This document shows positions 11,216 through 22,700 of a stretch of 64,000 nt of DNA, one piece after another (positions within the stretch are counted from its first letter, which is position 1; each line of letters opens with the position of its first letter). The stretch covers positions 248,001 through 312,000 of the forward strand of contig PQWQ01000021.1 in the NCBI GenBank assembly GCA_002943765.1, given 5' to 3'. The stretch is from Psoroptes ovis. Its lineage: Eukaryota; Arthropoda; Arachnida; Sarcoptiformes; Psoroptidae. A model generated the notes under the pieces. The model saw nothing but the letters and a program-made list of their open reading frames with translations. It had not been told where the DNA came from and searched no databases. A program made the position numbers and the translations under genes.

Positions 11216-12879
11216 GGTATGTTGTTTTTCCATCTTTTTTTCATTGATTTTAAAATGATAATATTTTTGATGTCACATTTTTTTGCTCGTCTTTTGTTTG
11301 TGTGAATTGAATGCGTTTTGTTTTTGTTTTTTTTTTTTTTTTTGAGTCTAAAAAGCCCAAAATCAGTGATGTTTGATGCGATTTTTTTCCGGACATTTTC
11401 CACCACCCCTCTTTCGGATCCATCCGTCCCCTTTGTTGACAAAAGGTTCCCTTCCCTTCATTTGTTTCACAATGATTCTGGGATGAATAATTGAAGAGAA
11501 TTTGAGTATCTGAGAATTTGAAAATTTAAGAATTTTTTGCAAAGACTTTGGCCCCGATTTGGTTTTGATCTGGTTGTGCGTAGTTTTTTTCTCGTCTAAG
11601 AAATTCCCTCGAAGGATATTGGTCACTGAATTTCGGCAATTTAACGCTCTAACAATCATGTTTTGACCCGAATTTTTCCAAAAATTATATTTCACCTTTT
11701 CATAAATTCATATCACGGATTTCTATCGATCCATGATTATCCGATAAAATAATCCAGTATGGAATAATTTTTCATTACTGGTCACCATGGTGGTGGTCAT
11801 TGGTCCTATTCATTCTTCAATCGATTCACCAACTCTTTTGGCCAAGAATAATTCAATAATCATCAATCGATTTAGTCGATATGAATTCGAAATTCAGTGA
11901 ATATGATTTGCATATGACCAGCCAAGGGTTAACATCGATCATTTTTTCACCAGTATCGATTCACTGGTCAAAAAAATTATTCAATCAATTTGATTAGTTT
12001 TTTTAGTTTAGTTGACCAGTCGAAAAGTTCAATTTGTTTGATTGGTTTTTGAATTTCCGAATACTAAAAATGACTTTTGGTCATTTTGAAAAAAAAGATT
12101 AATGTACAGTGAAAAATGGGCGTATAACCATATTCGTGGATGATTGATATTTGACCAGTTCGGATACCCGAATTTGCCATTCACAAACACAGTGTTTATT
12201 CGGGTGATTATTTCAGAATTCGTCCTAAAAATGGCCAAAATCGTTCGGAAATCGAGTTGTCCCGGAAAAATTTCCGCATAATTTCCCTGAATTCAATGTG
12301 GACCTTGCTCCGAACAATTTGACTGTAAAATTTTTTGTCCATTTGGTCCGATAAATACATATTTAACCCTTTATTTCTGGCTAAAACTTTTAATTAAAAA
12401 AATTATTTAATTAATTTTCATTAATTAATCAATTTGATTGTGAGGAATATTCAAAGATTCGTTAGTCCAATCGTACCATTCATTGATGACAAATGACCAA
12501 AATAAAGGGGTCAATGGTGTAAGGTTAACAAATTATGAAAATGGCCATATTTCACGAGACATTCGGCCGGGACCTTTGCAGAGCCCCTACACTGAATCTC
12601 TAACCCCTCTTTCGAATAGATTCAATGACAAAAGGGTTATTGTTTCTCCTCGAAAAAAAAAATTCCATAAAGTACATCAGTCAGCCGGGGGGCCATCCAC
12701 AAAGAGCATTTCACCCGAAAAAAGTTCCAAATTTGACGGAAAAGTTTCCGCAAAAACCCTAAAACCCGAAACAAATCATCAGACCATATTGTACAACATA
12801 ACGTGAGAGAAACCAATGACAAAACCAGAATAATTCATTTTTGAGGGAGCTCAAATGGCAGCATACACAAACAGAAATA

Positions 12880-12961
12880 TTGGGTTGTCCCATAAGTTTT
12901 TGCCGTTTTTCAAATTTTTTTATTCAAAAAAAACGGAAAGAACTTATGGGACAACCCAATA
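12880..12961. mobile_element. Mariner-type foldback, type D (CCCATAAGTT arms)
   Basis: Arms TTGGGTTGTCCCATAAGTTT and AACTTATGGGACAACCCAA, near-perfect and with a T/A-rich loop, indicating a distinct recent subfamily. Confidence 0.8.
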
Positions 12962-13475
12962 ATACACAGAACAAAAGTCAGCCAAAAAATGAAAGGGTTG
13001 AATTTTTTGAAAAATGAGGGTTTATATGCATCGTTGATTCGTATATCATTCGAAACAAAAAGCGTAAAAATGAATAATTACATAATTAATATCATTTAAT
13101 TGTCATGTAATTTGTTGTTTTTGGTTGTTTGCTATCATTGAACAATAATGTTAACAACAAATGTTAATTAATGTAATTATAATTATAATTAATTAATTAA
13201 TTAAATGAATAAATGAAAAATAAAAAATTGTTTTGTTGTTAATTATACATTACAATTAATTGTAATGTATAAACGTTTTTGTTTTTTTTTTTTGTTGGTG
13301 AAAACATGTGTAGCCAAATCATCCATCCTAAACTCTTTGAACCCTTGAAATTTGAAATTAGGATACTAAAGGGTTATGGCCCCTTGATTTGGTTCGATCA
13401 GGTTCAGATTTTGATTCGTTGCGACTGATAATCGTATTGGCCCGTATCGCATCTCACCCATCCATCGCATTCGTC

Positions 13476-14183
13476 TCAATTCTCAGAATAAGGCGGCGGT
13501 GGCGCTGCCGGTGCTTCTCGAGCCGATGTTCCGCTCTGGTTAAGTGTTGCCGATGGCATCGCTGGAGGTGGTGGTGGTGGTGGTTGCCACCGGTCTGATT
13601 TAACTGGCACTGTACTGGCTATCATTTGTTTCAATGTCGGTAGGATATTTCGATTCAATAATTGATCACCAGGTTTAATGAATTGATTTTGTACATGTTC
13701 ATATGTATCATTGAATAATTGATGGAAATTATTTTGAAATAATGTTAAATCATTTCTCAAATGTAAATTTAATGATGAAAATTTTTCCCAATATTTTTCA
13801 TATAAATATTGTCCACTATTATTGTTACCATTATCAACAGATGACTGATTTATACCTTGATATTTATCCAAATCTATTAATATTTGCCGCAACCATCGAT
13901 ATGATGTACGCTGTTCGGGAAGTAATTCTTGTTCAATAAATTGAAGTACTCGTTTATCGCTAAGATATCGCGGTAAATATAATGCAGCCATTATATCATC
14001 CCAACCATTATCCCGACACACTTGATCATAATATTCTAGATATGATTTCAACGATTGTTGTGGTGATTGTGGTTTTGGCTCGATTTTTTGCGGTAATTCT
14101 GCTGCATTATTTGATGCGGCATTTGTATGCGGCATCGTTGGCAGTGATGGATACAGCGTTTTAGGCGATGATTCGTTGGCCAT
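13476..14183 (-). CDS. Gag-like capsid protein, intronless, with C-terminal PPPPY motif
   Basis: Single-exon frame of 235 aa. Residues about 46-115 carry the pattern of the retrotransposon Gag capsid fold: YLEYYDQVC, then NGWDD, AALYLPRYLSD, and RTSYRWLRQIL with a trailing LIDLDKY. This is the arrangement known from Ty3/gypsy Gag and from domesticated Arc-like genes. A Pro run (PPPPPPP) precedes the C-terminus PPPPYSEN, a PPxY-type motif that in viral Gags recruits NEDD4-family ligases. No zinc knuckle, protease, reverse transcriptase or long terminal repeat is seen within several kilobases, so this is either a stranded gag fragment or a domesticated gene. The intact frame favours the second. 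Downstream and upstream flanks are AT-rich. The family assignment is by motif only. Confidence 0.55.
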   Translation of the reverse strand: MANESSPKTLYPSLPTMPHTNAASNNAAELPQKIEPKPQSPQQSLKSYLEYYDQVCRDNGWDDIMAALYLPRYLSDKRVLQFIEQELLPEQRTSYRWLRQILIDLDKYQGINQSSVDNGNNNSGQYLYEKYWEKFSSLNLHLRNDLTLFQNNFHQLFNDTYEHVQNQFIKPGDQLLNRNILPTLKQMIASTVPVKSDRWQPPPPPPPAMPSATLNQSGTSAREAPAAPPPPYSEN

Positions 14184-14886
14184 TTCGAGGTGATTATCAC
14201 TTGTTTAATTCAGTTAAATTAAATTTAATTCAATTCAATTAGATTTAATTCAGTCAAATCAAAGTTAATTCAGTTCACAAAAATTTAATTCAGTTCGATT
14301 GATGTTTATTTGAGTTAATTGTGATTTGTTTGTGGTTTTGAGGTTTTAAAATTTCATTTATATTTAAGGGAAAATTATTTTCCAATTTTTTGATTTCTCT
14401 CATTTTACATGTGATTACTGTGTTGAGGATGTATTCTTGTTTTTTGCGTACACTAAGCCACATCCACAATGTCATTAATGTAATTGATTTATTGATAATT
14501 AATACATATGTAACCACTACATATGTATGCATAACATATGTTGCATACATGGATACATTTATTGAGTACACAAAACAAACAAGTAATTGTATTGATTATA
14601 ATCATGAGAAATACACATTTTCATTGATTCGACAATATCGATGAATCATTGATCGTGTCTTAGTCATCATAACCGATCGTCGATCAATGACAAACGATTG
14701 AATATTGAGCGATGGTGGCGGTGGTAGTGGTGGTGGTCGATGATGATTATGTAATTCATCACAAATACATACGATAAATCATACGATTTTTTTTTATTTC
14801 TGTGTATGTGTTTCGTCCATCACTATTTCTGCGTACGAAAATGATGTAATCATCATCAGTCAATTGATCGAGGAAATGTATTTATG

Positions 14887-14962
14887 AGGTTGTCCGAAAA
14901 GTTTTGTTTGATTATCACATGTATTGCTTATTGAAAATCCGTCAACAACTTTTCGGACAACC
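14887..14962. mobile_element. Mariner-type foldback, type C
   Basis: Arms GAGGTTGTCCGAAAAGTTTT and AACAACTTTTCGGACAACC, separated by an unrelated loop. Confidence 0.7.
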
Positions 14963-15658
14963 AAATTTTTCTCTGGCTTCAAAGGCTCAAAAATTGTTTT
15001 TTTTGGAAAAATATTTTTGCCAACATTTTATCATATCAATGATTGCCGATCATATCAAATGATAATTGCTGGTGATAATTGGCTGCCAATAGTACCGAAG
15101 CGTACAAACGCATTTCATTCATTCACGATAAACGATTGTCAAAGTTGGCTGGCCAAGATCAGTGATTAATCGGTGATTAGAAGTGGCAAAAATTTGAATA
15201 AATCAACCTTTTACGCACGTGTTACGTGTTTTCGATTAATACGAATTAATAATTCATATCAAAAAGTGTCAAATTTTTGTTTAATTTTATCAATGATTTA
15301 TGTTGCGATTCACTGAACACAGTAGCGATTTACACTTGTCAATCAGTTGACAACGACAATTCACTGAAAAAAAAATTGATCAAATCAAATGGCAGATTAC
15401 AATACGATTTGCCATTTGTTTTGACATTTGTAATCATATTTATGAATGATATTTATATCAACATTTGTCAAGAAATTTGCCAGAAATGTTGATAACAAAA
15501 TTACATCAGATTGTTATGGGAAATTTTTCGTGAAGGGATAACATTCCTGTCAAATTTCTGTGACAAAATTTTCGATTGTTACTTTGGTTACCTTATTGGT
15601 TTGTATCTAAGCATCAATTAAGATGATTAATCTAAGGGTGCTCAAAGTAGAGGTTATG

Positions 15659-15694
15659 TATACAGGTACCTTATGGAAAAGGTACCTGTGTATA
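15659..15694. repeat. Isolated 36-bp palindrome
   Basis: TATACAGGTACCTT and AAAAGGTACCTGTGTATA form near-perfect inverted arms around a 4-base loop. There is no relation to the other families. Confidence 0.5.
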
Positions 15695-17579
15695 AGAAGG
15701 GTTTCTTAGGATTTCAGTCTATTGATAGTAGATGGAAGAAGATAATTTGGTCTCGATTCGATGATAATTTAGGGTGTTCAAAGGGTTAAGCAGCGAATCA
15801 ATTGTGGCCAATTTTGGCCAAAAGAAAAAAATCTTGGTTCGATCTTGGTAATTCACAGGCAAAAACATTAGGCTCCGCCCAAATTCTGGTCCTTAGAAAA
15901 TTCTTCAATCAACCAGAATTATCAATGAACCAGGAATCAGGCGCCGGCGCCACAATTCTGAACTATTCAAAAGCTAGATTCAATCATATTGCACACATAG
16001 ATTTGTGTGTAGTCGTTTTTAGTTTGCTTCGATTTTGATTGGACCATACCACAAGGGCCATGACCATTGGAATTTTTTCCAGAAACAGAAAAAAAATTTC
16101 CCGAAAAATTTTTCATTTTTCATATTTCATTCGATTCGTGTGTACACCTTTGAATGCAGCAAGCATACAATGCATATGTGAATACGCTGTTGGTGAATTG
16201 ATTTTCGGTAATTTTACCCGAAAAAATATTTGGTGAAATATTTGGCTTCGCTTGAAAAGATTGTGCATCAGAAAAGTCTCAGAAAATCTTTGAATTTGCG
16301 TAGCTAAAGGGGCCATCCCTTCAAAATCTTCAAAGTCAAACACAAAACCTTTGAAAAAACTTTGAACGAACCCTTTAAAACCCTGTGAAAAACCTGCGAA
16401 TAACCTTCGAAATAACGTTTGTGAACCTTTTAAAAAATTTAAAAAATGAATCACCATTAAAATATGTCAAGCATCCATCATCTAATTTACAATCATAATA
16501 ATCATCCAACAAATCCAATGTGATTGATGTGATGTTATTTGTTTAATTTTTCATTGAATTAAATTAATTTCAATAATCGTTACTGTGGCTGCAGCCATTT
16601 TTTTCGGAATGCCGACACACAAATGAATGATTGGTTACCATTGTCAACAATCAACAAAAAAAAAACGATGCACTGAAAAAAATTCAAATCATTTTCGACC
16701 AATCAACAGCGACCAATCAGCAACGACCAACTAATCATCGATCGATTTTGATCTATTTCAATTGTGCGGCACTTACACGTAAGGTACAAGTACTTTTTAA
16801 AGGTTTTAAAGGTTATAGATTTTTTTTCTGTTTTGTCTTTACGGTGCATCTTTCTGCGTGAAAAAAAAATTAAAAAGCTGTAAAATTTTCAAAGGTTTAA
16901 ACCTCTTAAAACTTCATAAAAAAACCTCATCAAAATACCTTATGAGTATTTCTGCATATTCCTTGGTGAAAATCAAGGGTGAACACCTTTTTGTGTAAAC
17001 TTGTTCATTTGACTTGTGAACCTTTTTGAAATCTTGTCAAAACCTTTGTGTAACCTGTGAAACCTTCGTACTTGATGATGATGATGATGTACCTTATGAT
17101 ACATTCGTGCCTGGTTAACCCTGTGAACCTTACGAAACATTTGTGAAACCCTCTACCTTGTTTGTTTGTTTGTTTAATCCATTTAATCATTAATTGATCT
17201 AAATTTATTTTAATTGATCTATTTTTAAATGATATTTATACGTACTTTTTTAAAATTTATTTAGTACTGTGAATGTATTAGTAAAGTACGTGATTTGATT
17301 ATGACAGTACCATGGTGATACACATACAGTCATCATTCGAAGGTTATACATCTATCTCGATAAGTAGAGAGAGAGAGAGAGATAAGAAAACATTATAAGA
17401 TGTAAAATGTGAGAAAATATAAGCCTGATACCTGTTGTTGTTGTTGTTGTTGTTGGTTGTCGGTTGTCGGTTGATGCGTAGCCATCAAACAATGGAAGCG
17501 AATTAAATTTAATTAAAACTAATTAATCAATTAATTAATTACATCGTAATTAATCGTCGTGTGTTTTAGAATTAATTAA

Positions 17580-17780
17580 TCGTGTGTCGATCCAATCGAT
17601 CCGCCGGTTCAACTGTCCGCATCATTTCTTCAGCTGTTCATAAGTGTTTAGATGTGTTCCAAGTGCGTGTGAATCGCCTCCATAAGACCCAGGGCCCGCC
17701 ATCATCAGTAGCAATCGACGTTATTTGCGACTGATCCACCAGCGACAAAAATTTTGTCCAATCATCAGCAAGCATTTTGA
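17580..17780 (+). other. Candidate non-coding leader exon of the beat-type gene
   Basis: A GC-richer block rises out of AT-rich flanks and ends in the strong donor GAATG|GTAAGTTTT at 17781. The next plus-strand coding exon (from about 19740, acceptor CATCGTAG) is the beat gene, so this is plausibly its 5' leader. An ATG just before the donor would meet a stop if spliced to that acceptor, so the exon is best read as untranslated. Confidence 0.35.
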
Positions 17781-19373
17781 ATGGTAAGTTTTTCTGCTCC
17801 TTCTTTCACTCTGTGTGTCCATTTCTACCTTAGGTGTCCTCCCCCGCCCCCGCATTCCTTCCTGGCAATTTTACGTGTGAAAATTTCCGAAAATTTCCGG
17901 AAACTTTTCCCGAAAAAAATTTCCGAATGGTCAAATATTAGTTCGAATCACGTAATGTTCCGGAAAAAAAAATTCCACCGAAACCACTAAAACCCTGATC
18001 GAAACCTTCAAAAACCTCTGAAATCGAATTCATTCGATTTCATCATCATTGATCATCATTTGATCATTTCGAATGACCATCATCAAATGACCATTACAAA
18101 TGACCATAATCGGAAACCATCGAAAACATCATCAAACCACATAAACATTTCATATGATTTCGAATGATTTATTAGGGTACCCACAAGGATCTCTCTCTCT
18201 GGGGACATTTGTCATTCATTTTTCTTTTGATATTTTCTGTTTTGACAACTGCGCCCCCCCGGTACAATGATGAAGATGCATCCTCATTCATGCATCAATA
18301 AGATACAAGGGGTAGGAATCGTGTTCGATGATGATCACCCCCCGCCCACCCCCACTTATGCAAAAATGATGAATCATTCGAAACTACACACTTAATACCT
18401 GACAAAAACCTGTCAACCATAAATTTGGCAAAATTATAAATCATGAAAAAAAGAAAACAAAAGAATTCCCGAAAAATGTTTCGGAAATGTGACAATAAAG
18501 AAAATAATGAGATGTTTCAATTTCGTGTGTTCAATGTTTTCGTGTGATATATGATTCGATACGATGTTCAATGTATCGATTGTATTGTATTGTTATTACT
18601 AGACCATTGTTAATTATCCATTTGACCACAATAACAACTTGTCAAGTTGTCAATTGGTCTATTTTATTCCATTTGATTCGTTCATTTCGATATTTTTTTT
18701 TTTTTTTTTTTTTGTTCATACGTTGTGGTTATACGATGCCTATTAATTATCGATTGATTGATCAAGTGATTGATCGATTGTGTGGTCATCATCAAGGGAT
18801 CATTGATCGATCAAAATTTTTCCATGTCGTAATTTCTTGTATTTTGATTCATTTCTATAGCCCTTAGGTTCTTGACCATAAGCCACGGAAAATTAATTAA
18901 TTTTAATTAATTAGAGATTAATTAATTAACAGGATCTTACCGGGACCAATGTCTAGCCAAAATTAATTGATCGGAAATCGATAAATTACCGTTTGATCGA
19001 GGTTATTAAGGGGACAGCATATGTGGCAAATGGTCAATATTCGCCTAATCAACACTAATTAACACTAATTAATCACCTCGAATAACCTCGTAATCCTGTA
19101 GCCCCATAGCCTCGTAACTCTGTATAGCCCTTTTGACCTTGCAAAATCTCATAAACCTCTTGTAAAACCTTATAAAACCCTGTAATCTTGTTGTAATCAT
19201 TAATATTTACTTGTACGATTTTTATTGTTGTCAAAAATGTTTATTATTATTATTACCATCAATGTTACTTGTCATTGATCTTATTTTAATTAAATTTTAA
19301 TTGCATTTAATTGCAATTAAAAAATGAAACCTCATCAGAAATGAATAACCCCGTATCTACTCGGCAACATCAA

Positions 19374-19470
19374 TGGTATTTGATTGAAACACATGGTATT
19401 TGCGGTGCTTGCCAGGCGCCTTTAGAGTACAAATACCTTCATTGAAAATATTACCTCTTTGAATACCATT
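19374..19470 (-). repeat. AGGCGCC-core dispersed repeat, copy 5
   Basis: Read on the minus strand: ACTCTAAAGGCGCCTGGCAA, GCACCGC, TGTGTTTCAAT, then GATGTTGCCGAGTAG. It shares the distal block with copy 2 and the middle block with copies 3 and 4. Confidence 0.5.
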
Positions 19471-19756
19471 TTTGATTGCAGCAGCAACAGCAACAGCAAA
19501 AGGTATCCAGGATATTAAATGTTTATTTATTTATTTATTCATTGACTAATCGGTCTTTGATTGATTGAAATGATTTTGTATTAAACATTTAGTTGTCATA
19601 AAGTAATCATACATCATACACCAGAGTACCATTCATAAATATATGTGACATTGAAATTTTTGAAATTTTCAAAAATTAATTTTTCTCCTCTGGTTTATTT
19701 CTTCCCCCACCAACACCACCATCACCACCACCATCGTAGTCAAAAAGTGATCAAAA

Positions 19757-22700
19757 ATGATCGATTCAGCCAAAAATACGGCCGCAATCAGTGGCCGCAA
19801 ACAGCTCGGAAACCTTGGACACCACCTTACGCTTCATCAGCATCACGACCAACATATTCGACCACATCCTCGACAGTCTCTACCTTCCGAGCATCTCGAG
19901 CATCTTCAACCACCTCTTAGCCAGCTCCATGATCATCATCAGCAACCTCTTAAACCTCATCTCTGTAAATGCATCACCGAACAAAACAATCATCAGGGTC
20001 ATGGAATATATGAATGGTCCCACATGACCACATTCGTTACCATGATCGTCTCATCAGTGTTTTCCTCGTTCAAATTAATTCATCGACCATCGCTGACATC
20101 ATCGATATCATCGATATTACCATTATCATTATCATTCATCATCATGTTCATCATCACCATTAATCATCAAAATGTAAATTGTTTACGCATCACTCTGTTA
20201 GATATACCATCACCATTAGTTGTTGGTGAATCAGCTGAATTAACATGTAATTATGACCTCGAGGATAATACGCTGTATTCATTTAAATGGTATAAAGATG
20301 GTATTGAATTTTATAGGTAATGTAAATTGATTGCCAATTTGATGGACTAACCCTTTCTACTCAAATTCTGATCACTATACCCTTAGCCCTATCCCTTCGA
20401 TTCCTGATTAATTCTGTGATTCTCAACCATTATTTTGTGCCACGGTGCAAAATTCAAAAATTTCAAAATTCAGAAATTTCATATTTGGCGGCATCTTTGG
20501 ACCTTGGCACAACAAAAATGGTTGAGAATCACTGACCTAACCCTTTGATTACTTATCAATTATTTGATTTCTGGTTAATTAATTTCTAATAAATTCGAAT
20601 AGATATGTACCACGTGATTATCCACCAACACAATATTTAAAAATGTCCGGCATCAATGTTGATGTAAGTAACACTTGTAATTAATTTTTGACTAATTAGT
20701 TTCTTAATTAATTAATCCTCGATTAGATTCGAAAATCAACGAAAAAATCTGTATTCTTACACAATGTAAACCTAGCAACTAGAGGTAAATATCGTTGCGA
20801 AATATCAGCTGAAGCGCCATCATTTGTAACAGCGGCTAAAGAAGGAAATTTAGAAATTAATGGTAAGTTGTCCAGATAACCGTAAGAACCTAATCAATTT
20901 TATCTAATCTGATTTAAATCAAACGACCCCCGAGGGCGCTCTTTAGGCACCCTTGACCCTCAGGGTTCAATATCCTCGGAAATTTTCCACAAAAATTCTC
21001 CGGGAAATATCTCGGAATTTTTCTCAGAAATTTCCTGGAATTTCTCGGGAAATTTCTCAAAAAAAATTCTGGAAATTCCGGGAAAATTCTCCGCAGAAAA
21101 TCAAAATCCAATTACAATTCAAATTGTTTTAATTCGATTTTTTTTTTTTTTTTTTTTTGAAAAATTGAACCTTTCATAAATAACCAGTATGTGTGTAATA
21201 AATGACACTTGTGACACCATTTGGTCGTGTAATTATTTTCGATTATTTTCCAATATTTTTTTTCCATTTCATCCATCTTCATGTGAAGGATCACCCCTTA
21301 AATGATACTTTTAAAGTTTTTCTTACCCCCTTAAATCGAAAAAAATAAATCCACAAAACTCTGAAGTTAAATCGTGGAAAAATACCTTTGCGTTTTACCG
21401 GTCAGTGACGAGTTTTTCCGTTATTAAAATTCACATTAATACTGCTCAGCCCGTGTCTGAAACGGGCAAATTCTTTACTGTATGCACTACAGTAGGCAGT
21501 ATTCAAGCAATTTTATAGGAAGCGTTCCGACTGCTAGATGGGTCGAAAATTTTTTTTCCTCAATTTTTATTGTTTTTTTCCACTTTTACAATTATTACAA
21601 AGTGAATCACAATTTTTAGATTCATTTTTTATGATCTAAGATTTTTTATTTCATTTTTCGAAAAAAAATGAAAAATTTTTGACATTTCATTGTTTAAATG
21701 GCAAAAATGAACATATTTCATCAAAGTCAATTATTTTGTTTTCACAATGGTGGACAAAAGGCTTCGTTGGTGTTGTCCCAAGTTTCGTTTCGATTGTTTC
21801 CTTGATCAAAGAGTTTTTAATTTCTTTTTGAGAAAAAAAAAGATCAAAGATATTATTTGTGTCCGAGGTGGGCCCGGGCAGGGCCGGGGGGCTAAAAATT
21901 TAAAATTTCCAAAAAAAAAATTTCTCACAGAATTTCTGGAAAATTTCCCCTAAAAATTCCTGGAAAATTTCCCGAAACAAATTTCCAATTTTCAACCCCC
22001 CGGTTCATTTACCAAAATAAAGAAATCAACGATTAATCATTTTAGCTCCGTTTCTTCGAGCCGATAAGATCTTGGACTCATTTTTGTTGAGTCGTTGATG
22101 GCCAGAGAGTGATGTCGCCATTTGTGAAGGACCCCATTTCGAGTGTATCCAATATGACCAATGAGAGCATATCAGTTGATCTCGTTGATCAAATTTGATT
22201 TGAAGATTCGAATGAGAGAATAGTTTTCGGAAATTTTTAATTTTTTTCCCGAAAAGTTTTTGAAATTTTTTTTCTCATTTTGAGAGAGCCCTAAGTCAAT
22301 TACCGTCGAAAAATTTTTCCGGGAAAATTTCCAAAAGTTTTCGAGGAAATTTCCTCGAAATTTTCCCGAAATTTTTTTAGTGTGCATCAACAAAACGTGT
22401 ACATAAACAAATCAAAAGTCAATTTTTGATTGATTTTGAAATGTGTTTTGTTTGTTTGTTTTCCTTTACCCCCTCTTTGAAAAAAAATATGTTCAGTACA
22501 CCATACTGGTGTTGAACGTGATGTTCACGTTGTAGTTTTTTGCTTGCCAGCTGCTTAGCCCGAGCTGAGCTCGGGCATTTTTAAACTGTGACAGAAGCAA
22601 TAATGGCATTTGAGTGGTAATTTTTTAAAAATGCTCTGACCAGTAAGACGCTCGGAAAATTTCCGAGAAATTTTTTTTTCCGCCAGAGAAACTTTACGTA

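Larger units (their letters stand above)
7790..13475. other. Gene-poor stretch with repeats and one possible orphan exon
   Basis: No full gene was found. It contains three mariner foldbacks, a piggyBac-type element, two AGGCGCC-core copies, one GC-hairpin copy and a (GAT)n run at 9756-9783. An open minus frame at about 8208-8312 (reading ...YHAWDGPDKCTKV...) follows an ACACAG acceptor. A Ser/Pro/Lys-rich plus frame at 12483-12806 (107 aa) has no support beyond its length. Confidence 0.4.
14184..19756. other. Intergenic stretch upstream of the beat-type gene
   Basis: Holds TTTAATTCAGTT-type AT-rich sequence, one mariner foldback, a perfect-arm palindrome at 15659-15694, degenerate AACCTTTGAAACC tracts (16330-16450, 16790-17160, 19080-19190), a (TTG)n run near 17432, a (GA)n run near 17368 and one AGGCGCC-core copy. 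The only gene-like part is the GC-richer candidate leader exon at 17580-17780. Confidence 0.45.

Noticed and set aside
12483..12806. 107-codon Ser/Pro/Lys-rich frame
   Set aside because: Length alone; overlaps AAAATTTCC-type palindromic sequence and has no splice or promoter support.
15837..15851. Possible tRNA B-box (GGTTCGATC)
   Set aside because: No matching A box or cloverleaf around it; no tRNA gene found in the window.
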